Made by a program: the position numbers and the translations under genes. From the NCBI GenBank assembly GCA_963799105.1, contig CAWCVR010000013.1, forward strand, positions 310,001 through 374,000: a DNA stretch of 64,000 nt, read 5' to 3'. Positions 10,231 to 20,234 of the stretch are shown here, in pieces. A model generated the notes under the pieces. It was not told where the DNA came from and made no database searches. It saw nothing but the letters and a program-made list of their open reading frames with translations. The stretch comes from CAWCVR01 sp963799105 (GTDB lineage: Bacteria > Acidobacteriota > Terriglobia > Bryobacterales > Bryobacteraceae). How positions within the stretch are numbered: position 1 is the first letter of the stretch; each line of letters begins with the position of its first letter.

Positions 10231-10659
10231 TCATTTCTTGATGTCGGCCGGCGGATCACTGAGTACGAGCGGCGCTATGGAAACATCAACCTCGGTGGGA
10301 AACCGGAGCGTCACGGTAGGGTTGTTCGGATCGGCATTGGCGTCGAGGCGATATCGGTAGGTCACCGTAAACGACGTGGGTTCATGTTTTGAAAACTGCC
10401 ACGTCCGCGCATTTTCCTCCGATGCGGCGGCCAAGAGTCGATTGCCGTCTTCCGCTCGCGCCGTGACGACCCTTGTTCCGTCTGTCACGACCTTCAGATG
10501 GACCACCCCTTGAACTTTTGCTGCCCTGGCCAGCGGCGGGTAGAGCGGTACCGCTCCACCCGCGACCATCGGCAGCACGGCCTTGGGTTGCTGGGCAACA
10601 GCCGTTGCAAGAAACGCGGCCAGTAGTACGGGCAGTTTGCTCACTGATCGGCAAGCCAT
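10231..10659 (-). CDS. small exported protein with TonB C-terminal-like domain, behind RHS3
   Basis: The ATG at 10659 is preceded by GAGGGTGAC and gives 142 residues; an upstream extension to 10851 would overlap RHS3 in another frame. A signal peptide (SVSKLPVLLAAFLATAVAQ) is followed by PLYPPLARAAKVQGVVHLKV then ARAEDGNRLLAAASEENARTW, which resembles the TonB C-terminal domain fold. The membrane anchor and proline-rich span of a true TonB are absent. The protein is therefore probably a soluble periplasmic or secreted variant, common in Acidobacteria. The RHS3 stop lies 11 bases upstream, so the two genes are likely one transcript. Its role as partner or immunity protein of RHS3 is inference. 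Confidence 0.75.
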   Translation of the reverse strand: MACRSVSKLPVLLAAFLATAVAQQPKAVLPMVAGGAVPLYPPLARAAKVQGVVHLKVVTDGTRVVTARAEDGNRLLAAASEENARTWQFSKHEPTSFTVTYRYRLDANADPNNPTVTLRFPTEVDVSIAPLVLSDPPADIKK

Positions 10660-10670
10660 TAGCGTCACCC

Positions 10671-13600
10671 TCAGTTGCCCCATGGATTGTGAGGAATCGT
10701 TTCGGGATGGTTTTGCCGCCCTTGCGCATCCTTCATGCCGGTGATGTAGTTCGTTAGGGTTTTGTCCACCAGCCCCCAACTCGGATTCCAGATTTGGTAT
10801 CTGCCATTGCCGTATGAAAGCGAAGGTAGACCGAGAGCCGATGCTGCCCAAGCCGAGGTTGTGTACCCCCGGTATTCCAACGAAAACGGGCTAAGCGTCG
10901 TTGCCTGACTGGCGTACCGAGGGTCGCTTATGTCCGCAACGTGTGTACCCTCGTGAGCGGCATCGATAGCCCAGTCGTTCGTGCCGCCGGTAATGTGCTT
11001 GGGATCGAAGATGACATTGAACCCCATCTTACCCGTCTGTTCGTTGTAAAACGGGTTTGTTTGGGCTGCTGCTCCATCGCCAGTCGCTCCAAACTGAACG
11101 TTCACGTTGTTCTTGTCGTTTTCGGTTCCCATGGCGCCCAAAGCAGCTTGAAGCCGGTCCTTTTCAGCGCCGTTCTTCATCTTGTCCACTCGCTTCTGAA
11201 GGTCCGTGACCCCCTGCTTCAGATTGGCCGCGTTCTGCTCGAACTGCTTGTTGCACTTCTTGTCGTCTTCCGCGCAGGTGTTTACGAGGTTGTAGAGTCC
11301 GTTCGGATCGACGAACTTCAGAGGATTGTTCAAAGCGTAACTATAGCGGTTCCAACTCTGCGGGTCCCAAGGCTTTGCGGAATTCAGCATCGGATCCGGC
11401 GACGTGAACCTCCCCTGCGCCGAACTCATGTACCGCGCCCCGAAGTAATCGAGGCCCGTCTCCCCATCCCGTTCCTTGCCGGTGAACAACTGCGTCACCG
11501 CCTGGCTCTGCCCGTAACAGCCGATCCCGCTCCGCGGCCCGAGCGCCGAACTCGGCAGGAAATCCCCGAACGGCAAGTAGTCCACGCACTCCACAACCCC
11601 GCCCTGCGCATTCACGACCTGCCGCGTGCTCCCCAGCATGTCCGCCGTCAGATACACCGTTCCCGTAGGCTGGTTCGGGTCCACGCACGCCGCCGGGTTC
11701 TGGCAGTCCTTGTACTCCGCCGTCAACGCACCCATGGCATCGTATGCATACCGCGTCGTCACCGCCCCACTCGAGCCGTCCACGCACGCACTGGGACTGG
11801 TCCCCGAGGGGCATATCGTCTTCATCACTCGCCGCCCGTCCGCGCCATACCCATACACTATCGTATTCAGCGATGTCATTGCGTTTTTCATCCGGTTCTG
11901 CGCGTCGAATGCGTACGCGCCGCCCGGGTCCCCAATCACATTCCCCGCCGCGTCATACGTCCACGCCCCTCCCGAGATGTGGTTGTTCGCCGCGTTGAAG
12001 GCGCCCGGCTCGGTTGCCGACAGCGCCGCCAGATTGTTGTTCGCCGCCACCCTCCGGTTCCCGAAGGCGCCGTCATCGTACTGCTCGCACCAATTGCTCG
12101 TCGTGTCGGTGCAATCCGATGGCGGCGCCTTCACTGCCGGATTCTCCGCCGCCACCAGCAGCCGGTTCAACGCGTCGTACGTGTAGAACGCTTGAATCGG
12201 CGTATATCCGCCGTGGGTAATCGTGCTGCTTCGCACATTCCCGTTGTTATGGTTCGTCCCGAAATCGTACCCCAGCGTCAGCGTCCCCGCCTGAATGCTG
12301 GTCAACTGCAAGCGGTCCGGGCTGTACCCGCGCGTCTCGATGAGCCCGTTGTTGAAACTCGCGGACGTCATCTGCCCATCCAGCCCGTAGAGCGCCCCGC
12401 TGGCATAGGGCGTGGTGACGCCCGACATGCTCCCCGACACCGACTTCACCCGCCCCGCCACGTCGAAGCCGCTCGTCACTTGCCGCCCGCTTGGATACTG
12501 TTCCCATTCCATTTCGCCGCCCAGGTTGTAGAAGTACTGAAACGGGTATGGCGTCCCGCCGGTAGTTTGCGTATGCGACACCACGCGTCCCATTTTATCG
12601 AACCCGCTGAAACTGTTCGAGGAGACGCCATTGGATTCCCAGGTGAGCCGGCGCTGGGAATACGGGCCTGGCGGCGAAGGCGCGCCGGTGCAGGTCACGA
12701 CCAAGCGTGCTGGTAGCGCTGGTGGCCGAAGTGGAACCGTCGTAGCAGTAGCTTTCGGCGGGTGTGCCATCGCTGTAGGTCTTCTGGATCAGGCGATTCA
12801 GCTTGTCATAGACGGAACTGGTCGAGATCCCGTTTGCGTTGGTGTGGCTGTTCAGGTTGCCATTGGCGTCGTAGGCGTAGCGATCGACGCCGCTGGCGGG
12901 CAGCGACGCGCACGAGGTCGATGGCGCGCTGCTTTCCGGATTCTGGGCGCAGATCAGCCGCTTGGCGCCGTCATAGGCGAAAGTGCGGGTCTGGCCGCTC
13001 TGGTTGACGCCGAGGAGATCGTCCAACGCATCGTATGTGTACGTGGTGGTGTACTGTAGGAGCCCGGTCGCCGGAGGCACCGGAGCGTTGTTCATCGTCG
13101 CGCCGCTCGCCGCAACGAAACTCGCCGCGGGGTCTTCCACTACCTGGATGAGCCGGCCGGCAGCGTCGGTCGTGGTTTGCCTCCACTTGCCGGCTTGGTC
13201 CACCACCGTGGTGACGTTTCCAGAGTAGCCGGTGTAGCTGTTGGATCCGTCCGGAGCGGTCACCTGGATTACCCGGCTGAGCCCGTCGTAGGACGTAGTC
13301 GTCCAATACGAGGGACTACTGCCAAGCAGATACGGGTTCGAGACCTGATAGACGCGCCCGAGGCCATCGTACTTGGTTTGCACAGCGGAATTGCCGGCTG
13401 CTTCGGTATGCCAGGCCAGGGTTGTGCGGCCCAGGCCATCGTAGACGATTTCACTAGACTTCTGCTGCGCGGCACACCCGGGGCAATGTGGATCGCTCGC
13501 GGCGGTAAGAGCCGTGGTGGTGGCGATGGTGTTGCTGGAGTCCAGATAGCCGTACGTGACAGAGCCGTTGTCCGGATAGTTGATACTTATCAACCGTCCC

Positions 13601-16037
13601 AGTGGATCTTGCAAAGAGTACCCGGTCGAAACGCTGTTAGCCACGTCAGTGACCTGCGTCGGCTTGCCAATGTAGTAGTCGTAGACGGCGGTTTGTAACT
13701 GGCCCAGAGGGTTCGTAATCAGGGTCAGAAATGCATTCGCGTTGCAGCCGCTGGTGCACGGCGGCACGAATGCCCAAGTCGCCAAAGCGGAGTTGCTGAG
13801 CGTGGTGCCGGTAGAAAAGTGGTCGGCGTAGGAGTACGTGGTGGTACTGCCGTTGCCGTCGGTTGTGCTCGATCACATTGCCCGTGGCGTCGTAGGCCGC
13901 GGAGCTTTGCAGGTAGGTGCCGCCGGAAACCATATGCGCAACAGTGGCCACATTGCCGCGCTGAGAACTCGCCGGATCGGTCCAGCCGCTCGGGCTGGAG
14001 ACGGTTGCCAAACCAGTGGCGGGACGGCAGTTCGCGCCGGTCTGTTGATCGTAACAATACTGCGTATCAGCGGCCAGGGTGCCGTTGCCGTTGTAGACAA
14101 GTTGCTCGGAAACTAAACCCGGAAGGTGGGTGGCGGCCGGGCTTGCGCCTGTGATCGTGTCGTAGCCACCGCCCGTCACGTAGTTGGCGTGAGTGCGCCG
14201 GAGGAGGATACCCGGGGCGCCGGAGCCGTAGTCGTACTCCCACGCGTCAGTCCTGTTGCTATACCCATCGAATCCGTAAGTGGCAAGCGAAACCTGATTG
14301 CTGTCCACAAGGGTGGTCTGAACCTGGCAGACAAACGGGTTTGTGGCGCCCGTCGTGGGGTCGGCATTCATGAGATATGGGGGGTACGAAATTGATCCTG
14401 CAGCACATGCCGGTTTCTGGGCCTGAGTGCCTAAACAGTTGTCCCCGGGTGCGCAGTACCCGTTGGTCCAGGACTGGACCGTCGTGCGTAACACGGAGCC
14501 GCCGACAGTCGACAGCGCATCCGTCTGGTACTCCTTCCCATCGTTCCAGGCAGGGTACCAGAAAACTCCGTCGCCGCCACCGTGACCCAGGGGCGCGGCA
14601 GAGCCGTAAAAGCGATGAACCTCGCTCGCAAGGGGAGCGTTCCCTGGTGCGTAGTGATTCACGGTGACGGCCGTGGTTGGATATGCCCCTGACAAGTTTG
14701 GCGGAGCGGCGCTATAGGTTGCATGCTGTTCCATAGGTTGCGAGGTCCCGTTTGGATAGACATCTCGCGCAAGCACGCGTCTGTATATAAACGCCTGTCC
14801 CGCCGGATACGCCCGCGTTACGCTGGCGCCGGCGTCTCCCGGTCCGGCATCGGTTACCCCCGAGCCCCAGGCGTACTGGATGACTCCGCCCGTTGGAAGT
14901 GCGATCTGGGCAACCTCGCCAAAGGAATCATAAAGAAACTGATACTGTTGGTTATTGGGGAGCACGATTGACGAAACCGGGCAGAGATTCGGGTAGAGAG
15001 TGCTGCCGCCGCCATATTGGACGCTGCCGGTGTCAAACAAACTCGAAATGTTCTCCGCCGAGTATCCCGGCGCGAGACAGGCGGCGGCGCCGGTCCCGTT
15101 GTCGTTGCCTCCAGGCTTGCTAATGACGATCGATTCCGGGGCGCCGTTCGGGCCGGGGTACGAGATTGTATCGACGGTAGGCTGGCGGTTTATGGTGATA
15201 ATTCGGTTGAGGCTGTCCGATATTTGCGAGATGAGGCCGTTGTTGTCGTAGTTGAATGTGATCTGGTTGCCGTTGCGGTCGCGAATCCAAGCCAGGCCCG
15301 AACTTTCGTATCGATAACGAACCCCATTCTTGAAGATGAGTGTGCCGCCGGTCGGCGCGCCAACAGGGAGGCCAGATTGATCCGAAGTCGGAATCGGAGT
15401 CGTGAATCGGCGTGTCAGCAATGAATGTCAGGTCGGAACCGTCGCGAGATTGGAAAACAGTCCCACGCGAAGGAGAGGGCAGGGAGCAACCGCGGTACTC
15501 CACCGCACCACCGGTCGCCTGGTCAACCAAGTCTGTTTTGGTGCCGTCCGGTTGAACAAATGCCAGCGTGACGAGCGAAATCTGCGGGATCCCGGGACAG
15601 CTCTTGACCGAGATGGCCCCATAGTGTTGGACATTTGCCTCCATGACCCCCGGGCCGTATGGGTCCATCCATGACTGGTTGTAGCCCTGGGTCGGGAAAT
15701 AGGTGTACCAGGTGTCCCCCGAGACTATGGCTGCCGTTATCGACCAACTATTCCCGAACGTTACCGGGACCGATATGGTGTATCCTGCCTCACCTCGGCC
15801 TCCCACCTTCAGGATCGGCACGTTCACGTTTAGATTGCCATTGTATAGATTCACCGTTTCAAAGCCGCTTAATGCATAGGAGCCGCCTGGCGAACCGGCG
15901 GCGGCAAGCGGGATGGTCAGGCCGTCGGATATGTTGGAGCCGACCGTTTGGCCCCGAACCCCAGCGCAGAGCGCAACCCCGGCCGCAAGAACGATCCCCA
16001 GTCTGTGGTTCTTCTTATGTACGTTCTTCGATGACAT
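10671..16037 (-). pseudogene. large secreted RHS/YD-repeat protein with HEGTH tip (RHS3), three frameshifts
   Basis: About 1,780 residues if the frames are joined. A signal peptide (RLGIVLAAGVALCAGVRGQ) is followed by an N-terminal domain (TIPLAAAGSPGGSYALSGFE). Long YD-repeat arrays come next, then the core (TGKERDGETGLDYFGARYMS, GRFTSPD, NPLKFVDPNG). A 220-residue tip contains AAHEGTHVADIS at about 10930-10960 and FSLEYRGY as a possible third-ligand region. The frame shifts near 15375, 13850 and 12700. At 13850 one extra C in AACCGACGG accounts for the change. This is the only RHS gene here that keeps its N-terminus. RHS shells encapsulate a C-terminal effector that is released after the DPxG region. 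The tip is similar to RHS2 and different from RHS1. If the indels are assembly errors, this is an intact secreted effector with a TonB-like partner. Confidence 0.85.
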
Positions 16038-16058
16038 TTCGCACGGCCTCCTTGCGGA

Positions 16059-16421
16059 TCACTTAATGGTGATGGCACACTTCCAGGCCGGATGATTGGC
16101 CTCGGCGAGCGTATAGCTGCCCGCGGCCAGCGTGAGCACTTGGAACCAGCGGTAGTTTCCCTGGCTCGCACTGGGCTGGCTGACTCCCGGCCCCGATAGG
16201 CTGATGGCTCGCGGCGCCGCTCCGCTCACGTTGTGAACGAAAAGCAAAAACGTGCCCGGCGAATGTGTGATATTCGCGGGCGAAAAGCCGAAAGGCGTCA
16301 GCTTAACAACCACCGAATCGATGCGGGTGGCGTTTGCGGGTATCGTCTGGCCGCTGGCGACCGCGGTCAACGCGAGGCCGAGAACGGCGACGAGAGCCCA
16401 CTTCAAGGATGGATTCTTCAT
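16059..16421 (-). CDS. small exported protein of possible cupredoxin-like fold
   Basis: The start at 16421 is chosen for GGAGAG six bases upstream; the frame is open to 16652. The 120-residue product has a signal peptide (SLKWALVAVLGLALTAVASG). A beta-rich body follows (VVKLTPFGFSPANITHSPG, TFLLFVHNVSG, VLTLAAGSYTLAEANHPAWK). The order of strands resembles plastocyanin-like folds, but the Cys-His-Met copper ligands are not evident, so copper binding is unlikely. It lies 22 bases upstream of the RHS3 start on the same strand and is probably in the same transcript. The function is unknown. Confidence 0.65.
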   Translation of the reverse strand: MKNPSLKWALVAVLGLALTAVASGQTIPANATRIDSVVVKLTPFGFSPANITHSPGTFLLFVHNVSGAAPRAISLSGPGVSQPSASQGNYRWFQVLTLAAGSYTLAEANHPAWKCAITIK

Positions 16422-16603
16422 TAGTCTCTCCAACGAAGCCGCCTCTTGGCGGGAAGTGGTTTTCATCTTCGAGACCGATTCTCGGCGCCTTTCCATCCTC
16501 TGAAGGCGTTCGCCAAAACACAACGAAGGGAAAAGGCCGAGGTGCTCATAGAGACGTTTCTCAGAAAACAACTGCGCCTGAAAGCGCAAACGGTCAAGCA
16601 CAT

Positions 16604-16825
16604 TCATTGCGATCCTCCCCGAAAACCACTCCGCATAAGATCTGTAAGCCAATTGAAGTCATCGTGTATCCGTTCCCAATACCTGCCTGTCACCGTGAGC
16701 GTCCGGGCCGGCGCGTTGGGCGCCGGGGAACCCGGGAAGGCCGGCGTCCCACCGGGGGCAACGCTGGCCAGCAAGGCGGCCGATATCATCGCGCGTCGAA
16801 TACAAAGCATCGAAGAGTCGTTCAT
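16604..16825 (-). CDS. hypothetical short exported peptide, weak
   Basis: A 73-codon frame starting MNDSSMLCIRRAMISAALLA has a signal-peptide-like start, followed by a proline- and alanine-rich segment. No strong ribosome-binding site precedes it, and nothing in the composition or homology supports it beyond position in a same-strand series. It could be a chance frame. Confidence 0.25.
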   Translation of the reverse strand: MNDSSMLCIRRAMISAALLASVAPGGTPAFPGSPAPNAPARTLTVTGRYWERIHDDFNWLTDLMRSGFRGGSQ

Positions 16826-16855
16826 CGCTATTTGGAAATCTCGTCCCGTGCGAAG

Positions 16856-17101
16856 TTACCCATGATTCATCCCGTATTGCCGTTGCGCCTGAAATGCCAC
16901 GCTTGGTTGCACGCTATACCACGTAATGCCGATCACGACCGCCGGCAGGAGAACGATGAGCAGTGCGAATCCCGATTCCCCGTTGAGTCTTCGTCCGGCG
17001 CGCGGGCGTGGCCTCGCCTCCTCCGGGAAGGCGCTCCCGAAAAAGCGGGCCAATGCCCCGTGGCGCAGGTTTCGAGGGGTCGCAAACATCAGATGGGCCA
17101 T
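16856..17101 (-). CDS. hypothetical small membrane protein
   Basis: The 81-residue frame has one clear hydrophobic span, GFALLIVLLPAVVIGITWYS, after an arginine-rich N-terminal half. GAGGGGG lies nine bases before the ATG at 17101. That ATG is 13 bases after the stop of the malectin/InlB-repeat gene, so translation could follow on. Orientation by the positive-inside rule would put the arginine-rich part in the cytoplasm. I recognise no family. Confidence 0.4.
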   Translation of the reverse strand: MAHLMFATPRNLRHGALARFFGSAFPEEARPRPRAGRRLNGESGFALLIVLLPAVVIGITWYSVQPSVAFQAQRQYGMNHG

Positions 17102-17114
17102 CCAGCGTTCCCCC

Positions 17115-19579
17115 TCACTGCGCCCCGCAATTGGCCACCGCGATGACCCGGCCGCCCAGGTAGATGTACTCCTTGGATACGGTGCAGGTCGTCACCGTGA
17201 AGGTCCATCCGTTGCTGACCCCGACGCCGGTCGCCACCACCACGTTGCCCGTTGTCGCACTGCTCGGCACCGTCACCGTGATGCTCGTGGCGCTCCAGTT
17301 GCTCGCCGTCGCAGCCGTCCCGTTGAACTTCACCGTACTGTCGCCCTGGGTCGCCCCGAAATTGCTCCCGTTGATCGTCACCACTGAGCTCACCAACCCC
17401 GAATACGTGGAGAGGCTGGTAATCACGGGGGGCGGGCTGGCCGTGACGAAGCTCGCAGTTTCACTGATCGGGCCGTTCATCGTTACGGTTACGCTCGACG
17501 CTGCCCCGGAGTAACTGCCGGACCCGGAACCGCTCCAGCCACTGAAGGTGTAGCCGGTGTTGGCGGTCGCTGAGACGGGCACTACGGAGCCGCTGTTATA
17601 TAAGCATCCTGAGCTGCAGGCTGGAGTGATGCTCCCAGCACTGGGTGGGTACACAGCAGTGGTCAGTTGATATTGCGCAGCGATCGGCGTGAAATTGGCC
17701 GTCTCCGTCGTAGCGCTGTTCATGGTGACCGTGATGGGATTGGACCCGCTGTTTACGCTACCGGTGAACCCGTTGAACTGGTAGCCGCCTGCCGGTGTGG
17801 CCGTGATCGTAACCGGCAACCCTCCGCCATATGAGCACCCGCCCGGGCACGATGGATTGACCGTTCCCGCACCCGATGGGCTGACAGTCGTGGTGAGCGT
17901 ATAATAGGTCACATTCTGCGCAAAGTTGGCAGTCTCCGTCATCGAGCTGTTCATCGTGACGGTTAGAGGATTCGAGCCGCTGTTCACGCTCCCGGTGAAT
18001 CCGGTGAAATGATAGCCGCTGGCTGGTGTGGCCGTGATCGTAACCGGCGACCCTCCGCCATATGAGCACCCGCCCGGGCACGATGGATTGACCGTTCCCG
18101 CACCCGATGGGCTGACAGTCGTGGTGAGCGTATAATAGGTCACATTCTGCGCAAAGTTGGCAGTCTCCGTCATCGAGCTGTTCATCGTGACGGCTAGAGG
18201 ATTCGAGCCGCTGTTCACGCTCCCGGTGAATCCGGTGAAATGATAGCCGCTGGCTGGTGTGGCCGTGATCGTAACCGGACTGCCGCTATTCCACCAACTG
18301 CTCCCAGGCGAAACGGTCCCTGCCCCAGAGGGGTTCGCCGCTGTGCTGAGATAGTACTGCGTGGTACCCGCCACGATTTGAATAGAATTGACTTCGGCGG
18401 AGTTGTTGGGACTGGTGCAGGTCAACGTGATGGTCAACTGGCCGTTGGTGACGCTCACGGGATAGCTTAGGTCGTAGGCCCGGTTTGGGCCTCCGGCCGC
18501 CGTCCAAACGTCCATGTTCGTGAACACGGTCGTGCCGTTCAGCGTCCCATTCATGTATCGCTGGCCCGCCGCGGAGTCATGGATCTCCGCAAATTTCAGG
18601 GTCACGGTGTAATTGCCGTTGGGAACGATGAACTGGTAGGTTAAGCTCCCTGGAAATCGTATATTCAGCGTTCGGTCCGGTACAGGGCCGGGTCGGTGGT
18701 GCCGGTGATGAAGGCGGGCGTCGCCCACGTGCCGAGGCTCTGCAGATAGCCATAATCCGCCGACCAGACTTGGCTCATCGAATCCGTGTACGCTCCGCCG
18801 GCGCTGATGCGGATCGGCGTGAACCCGGTCGGATTGCTCACCGTCCACGTTCCCATTTGCTGCCAGGTGGTGTTCAGCCCCTGGTTGTCGTAACCAATCA
18901 AATATTCGTTTTTGGTCCCGGCAAAGGACGTTTGAAACGTTACGGACACCGTCAACGCGAGCTGCGTGCCGGAGCCGCTGAACCCGGACCCGTTGGCGTT
19001 GATGGTGCAATACGGGTTGAAGTTGCCCGTCGTGCCGGAGCTGCCGGGCACAATCCCGCTCGACCAGTTAGACCCCGAGCTGTCGGCCACGTAGAGTAGC
19101 CCGTTGTAGTGGATGTAGCACGCATTCGCGCCGGAAATCGACGTATTGAAGAGAGCATACACATCCGCGAAGTTGCTGTACCCGGATGGGCTGGAGACCG
19201 TCCACGTGAACGGTTGGGTAAGGCCGGTGCCGCTCGAAGGCGAAACAGACACAGCCGATGGCGCGGTTTCTACCCACGCGTGAAACGTGGTCGGTACCGT
19301 TGCGCCGATGGCGCTGGCGTGAAAGCCCGGAAGAAGCTGGATGCAGTTGCCCGCCACATACGTGGCGGTCGCACCGCCGCTGAGGACGACGTTGGCGGCC
19401 GACAGTGCGTTGTTATCCGTGGCGCTGTGGTCGCCCGAGGTGTAGGTGCCGTTCGGCACCTGGGTGGGACTCGAGCACTGGGCCGCCAGGGCGCCCGCCA
19501 GCAGGTTGCAGGCGCAGAACCAGAGCGCCGGCCGGACCAGGATCTTCGACAGCCCTCGTGATTTCGACGCCGCTTTCAT
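17115..19579 (-). pseudogene. exported malectin / InlB-type repeat / IPT protein, one frameshift
   Basis: Joined across one frameshift near 18680, this is a protein of about 820 residues. In order it has a signal peptide (LWFCACNLLAGALAA), then a motif VLSGGATATYVAG...IQLLPGFHAS seen in exported beta proteins. Next is a malectin-like domain (WSADYGYLQSLG, then YQFIVPNGNYTVTLKFAEIH). Four tandem Bacterial_repeat/InlB-B-like domains follow (TLTTTVSPSGAGTVNPSCPG, VTITATPASGYHFTGFTGSV), then an IPT/TIG domain (TINGSNFGATQGDSTVKFNG). It ends in EYIYLGGRVIAV. The frameshift sits exactly between DPALYRTER and the rest of the malectin fold. The repeat units at about 17821 and 18052 are almost identical DNA. 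Surface carbohydrate binding or adhesion is inferred from the domains. Confidence 0.8.
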
Positions 19580-19590
19580 CTCGCGCTCCC

Positions 19591-20222
19591 TTATTTGGCT
19601 GCCGTCGTCGGTACGCTGGCTGCGCCCTTCTCCAGCCGCGCGAGGCGGTCGCGGAGTTCCTGATTCTGCTGTTCCAGGCGATTGTTCCGTTCATCCGTCT
19701 GGATCATGTGCAGCGTGAGTTCCTCGACCTTGGCCAGCAGCTTGGCCTGCATATCGCCGACGCTGACGCCTTTCTCCTTCACTTCCGCTTCAGACGGGAT
19801 GTCCGGCAGGTGATGGTTGGCCTGAATGAACGCGTTCACTTCGCTGAGGGGCCGGAGGCGGTAGCCGGGCTGGAAGACGTAATCCGACCATCCGGTGTTG
19901 GTGACGATGAATTCCTCGGCGCCGACAGTTCCTTTGACGGACAGCAAATATTGCGGGTTAGTAGTGCCTATGCCAACGTTGCCGGTGGGCGCGATCGTAA
20001 CCTTGACGGCACTGTTGGTACCCAGGTATATATTCCCAGTGGAGGTGTTGTTTACCAGAAAAAGGTCCGCTGTTCCCAGCAGTCCCACGTAGGACCAACC
20101 ATTCTGATTGTTGAAACTGAGCCACGTCAAGCCCGAGCCGGTCGTGCTGATTTGCTCGGCTACCGCGCCGTTGCCGCTGATTTGAAGCTGGGATGTCGGG
20201 GTCGAAGTTCCGATCCCGACGA
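19591..20222 (-). pseudogene. 5'-truncated copy of the coiled-coil fibre gene
   Basis: From about 20222 leftward this is nearly identical, DNA and protein, to the fibre gene 22654-23445. It covers VGIGTSTPTSQLQISGNGAV, then TADLFLVNNTSTGNIYLGTN, the conserved RLRPLSEVNAFIQANHHLPD and a terminal coiled coil (LTLHMIQTDERNNRLEQQNQ). The signal peptide and first 45 or so residues are missing. No good start codon or ribosome-binding site lies at the junction, and the frame only continues as the out-of-frame shadow of the protease gene. The break is 13 bases after the protease stop. It is probably a duplicated tail that is not translated on its own. Confidence 0.8.
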
Positions 20223-20234
20223 ACGTCCTACGGG

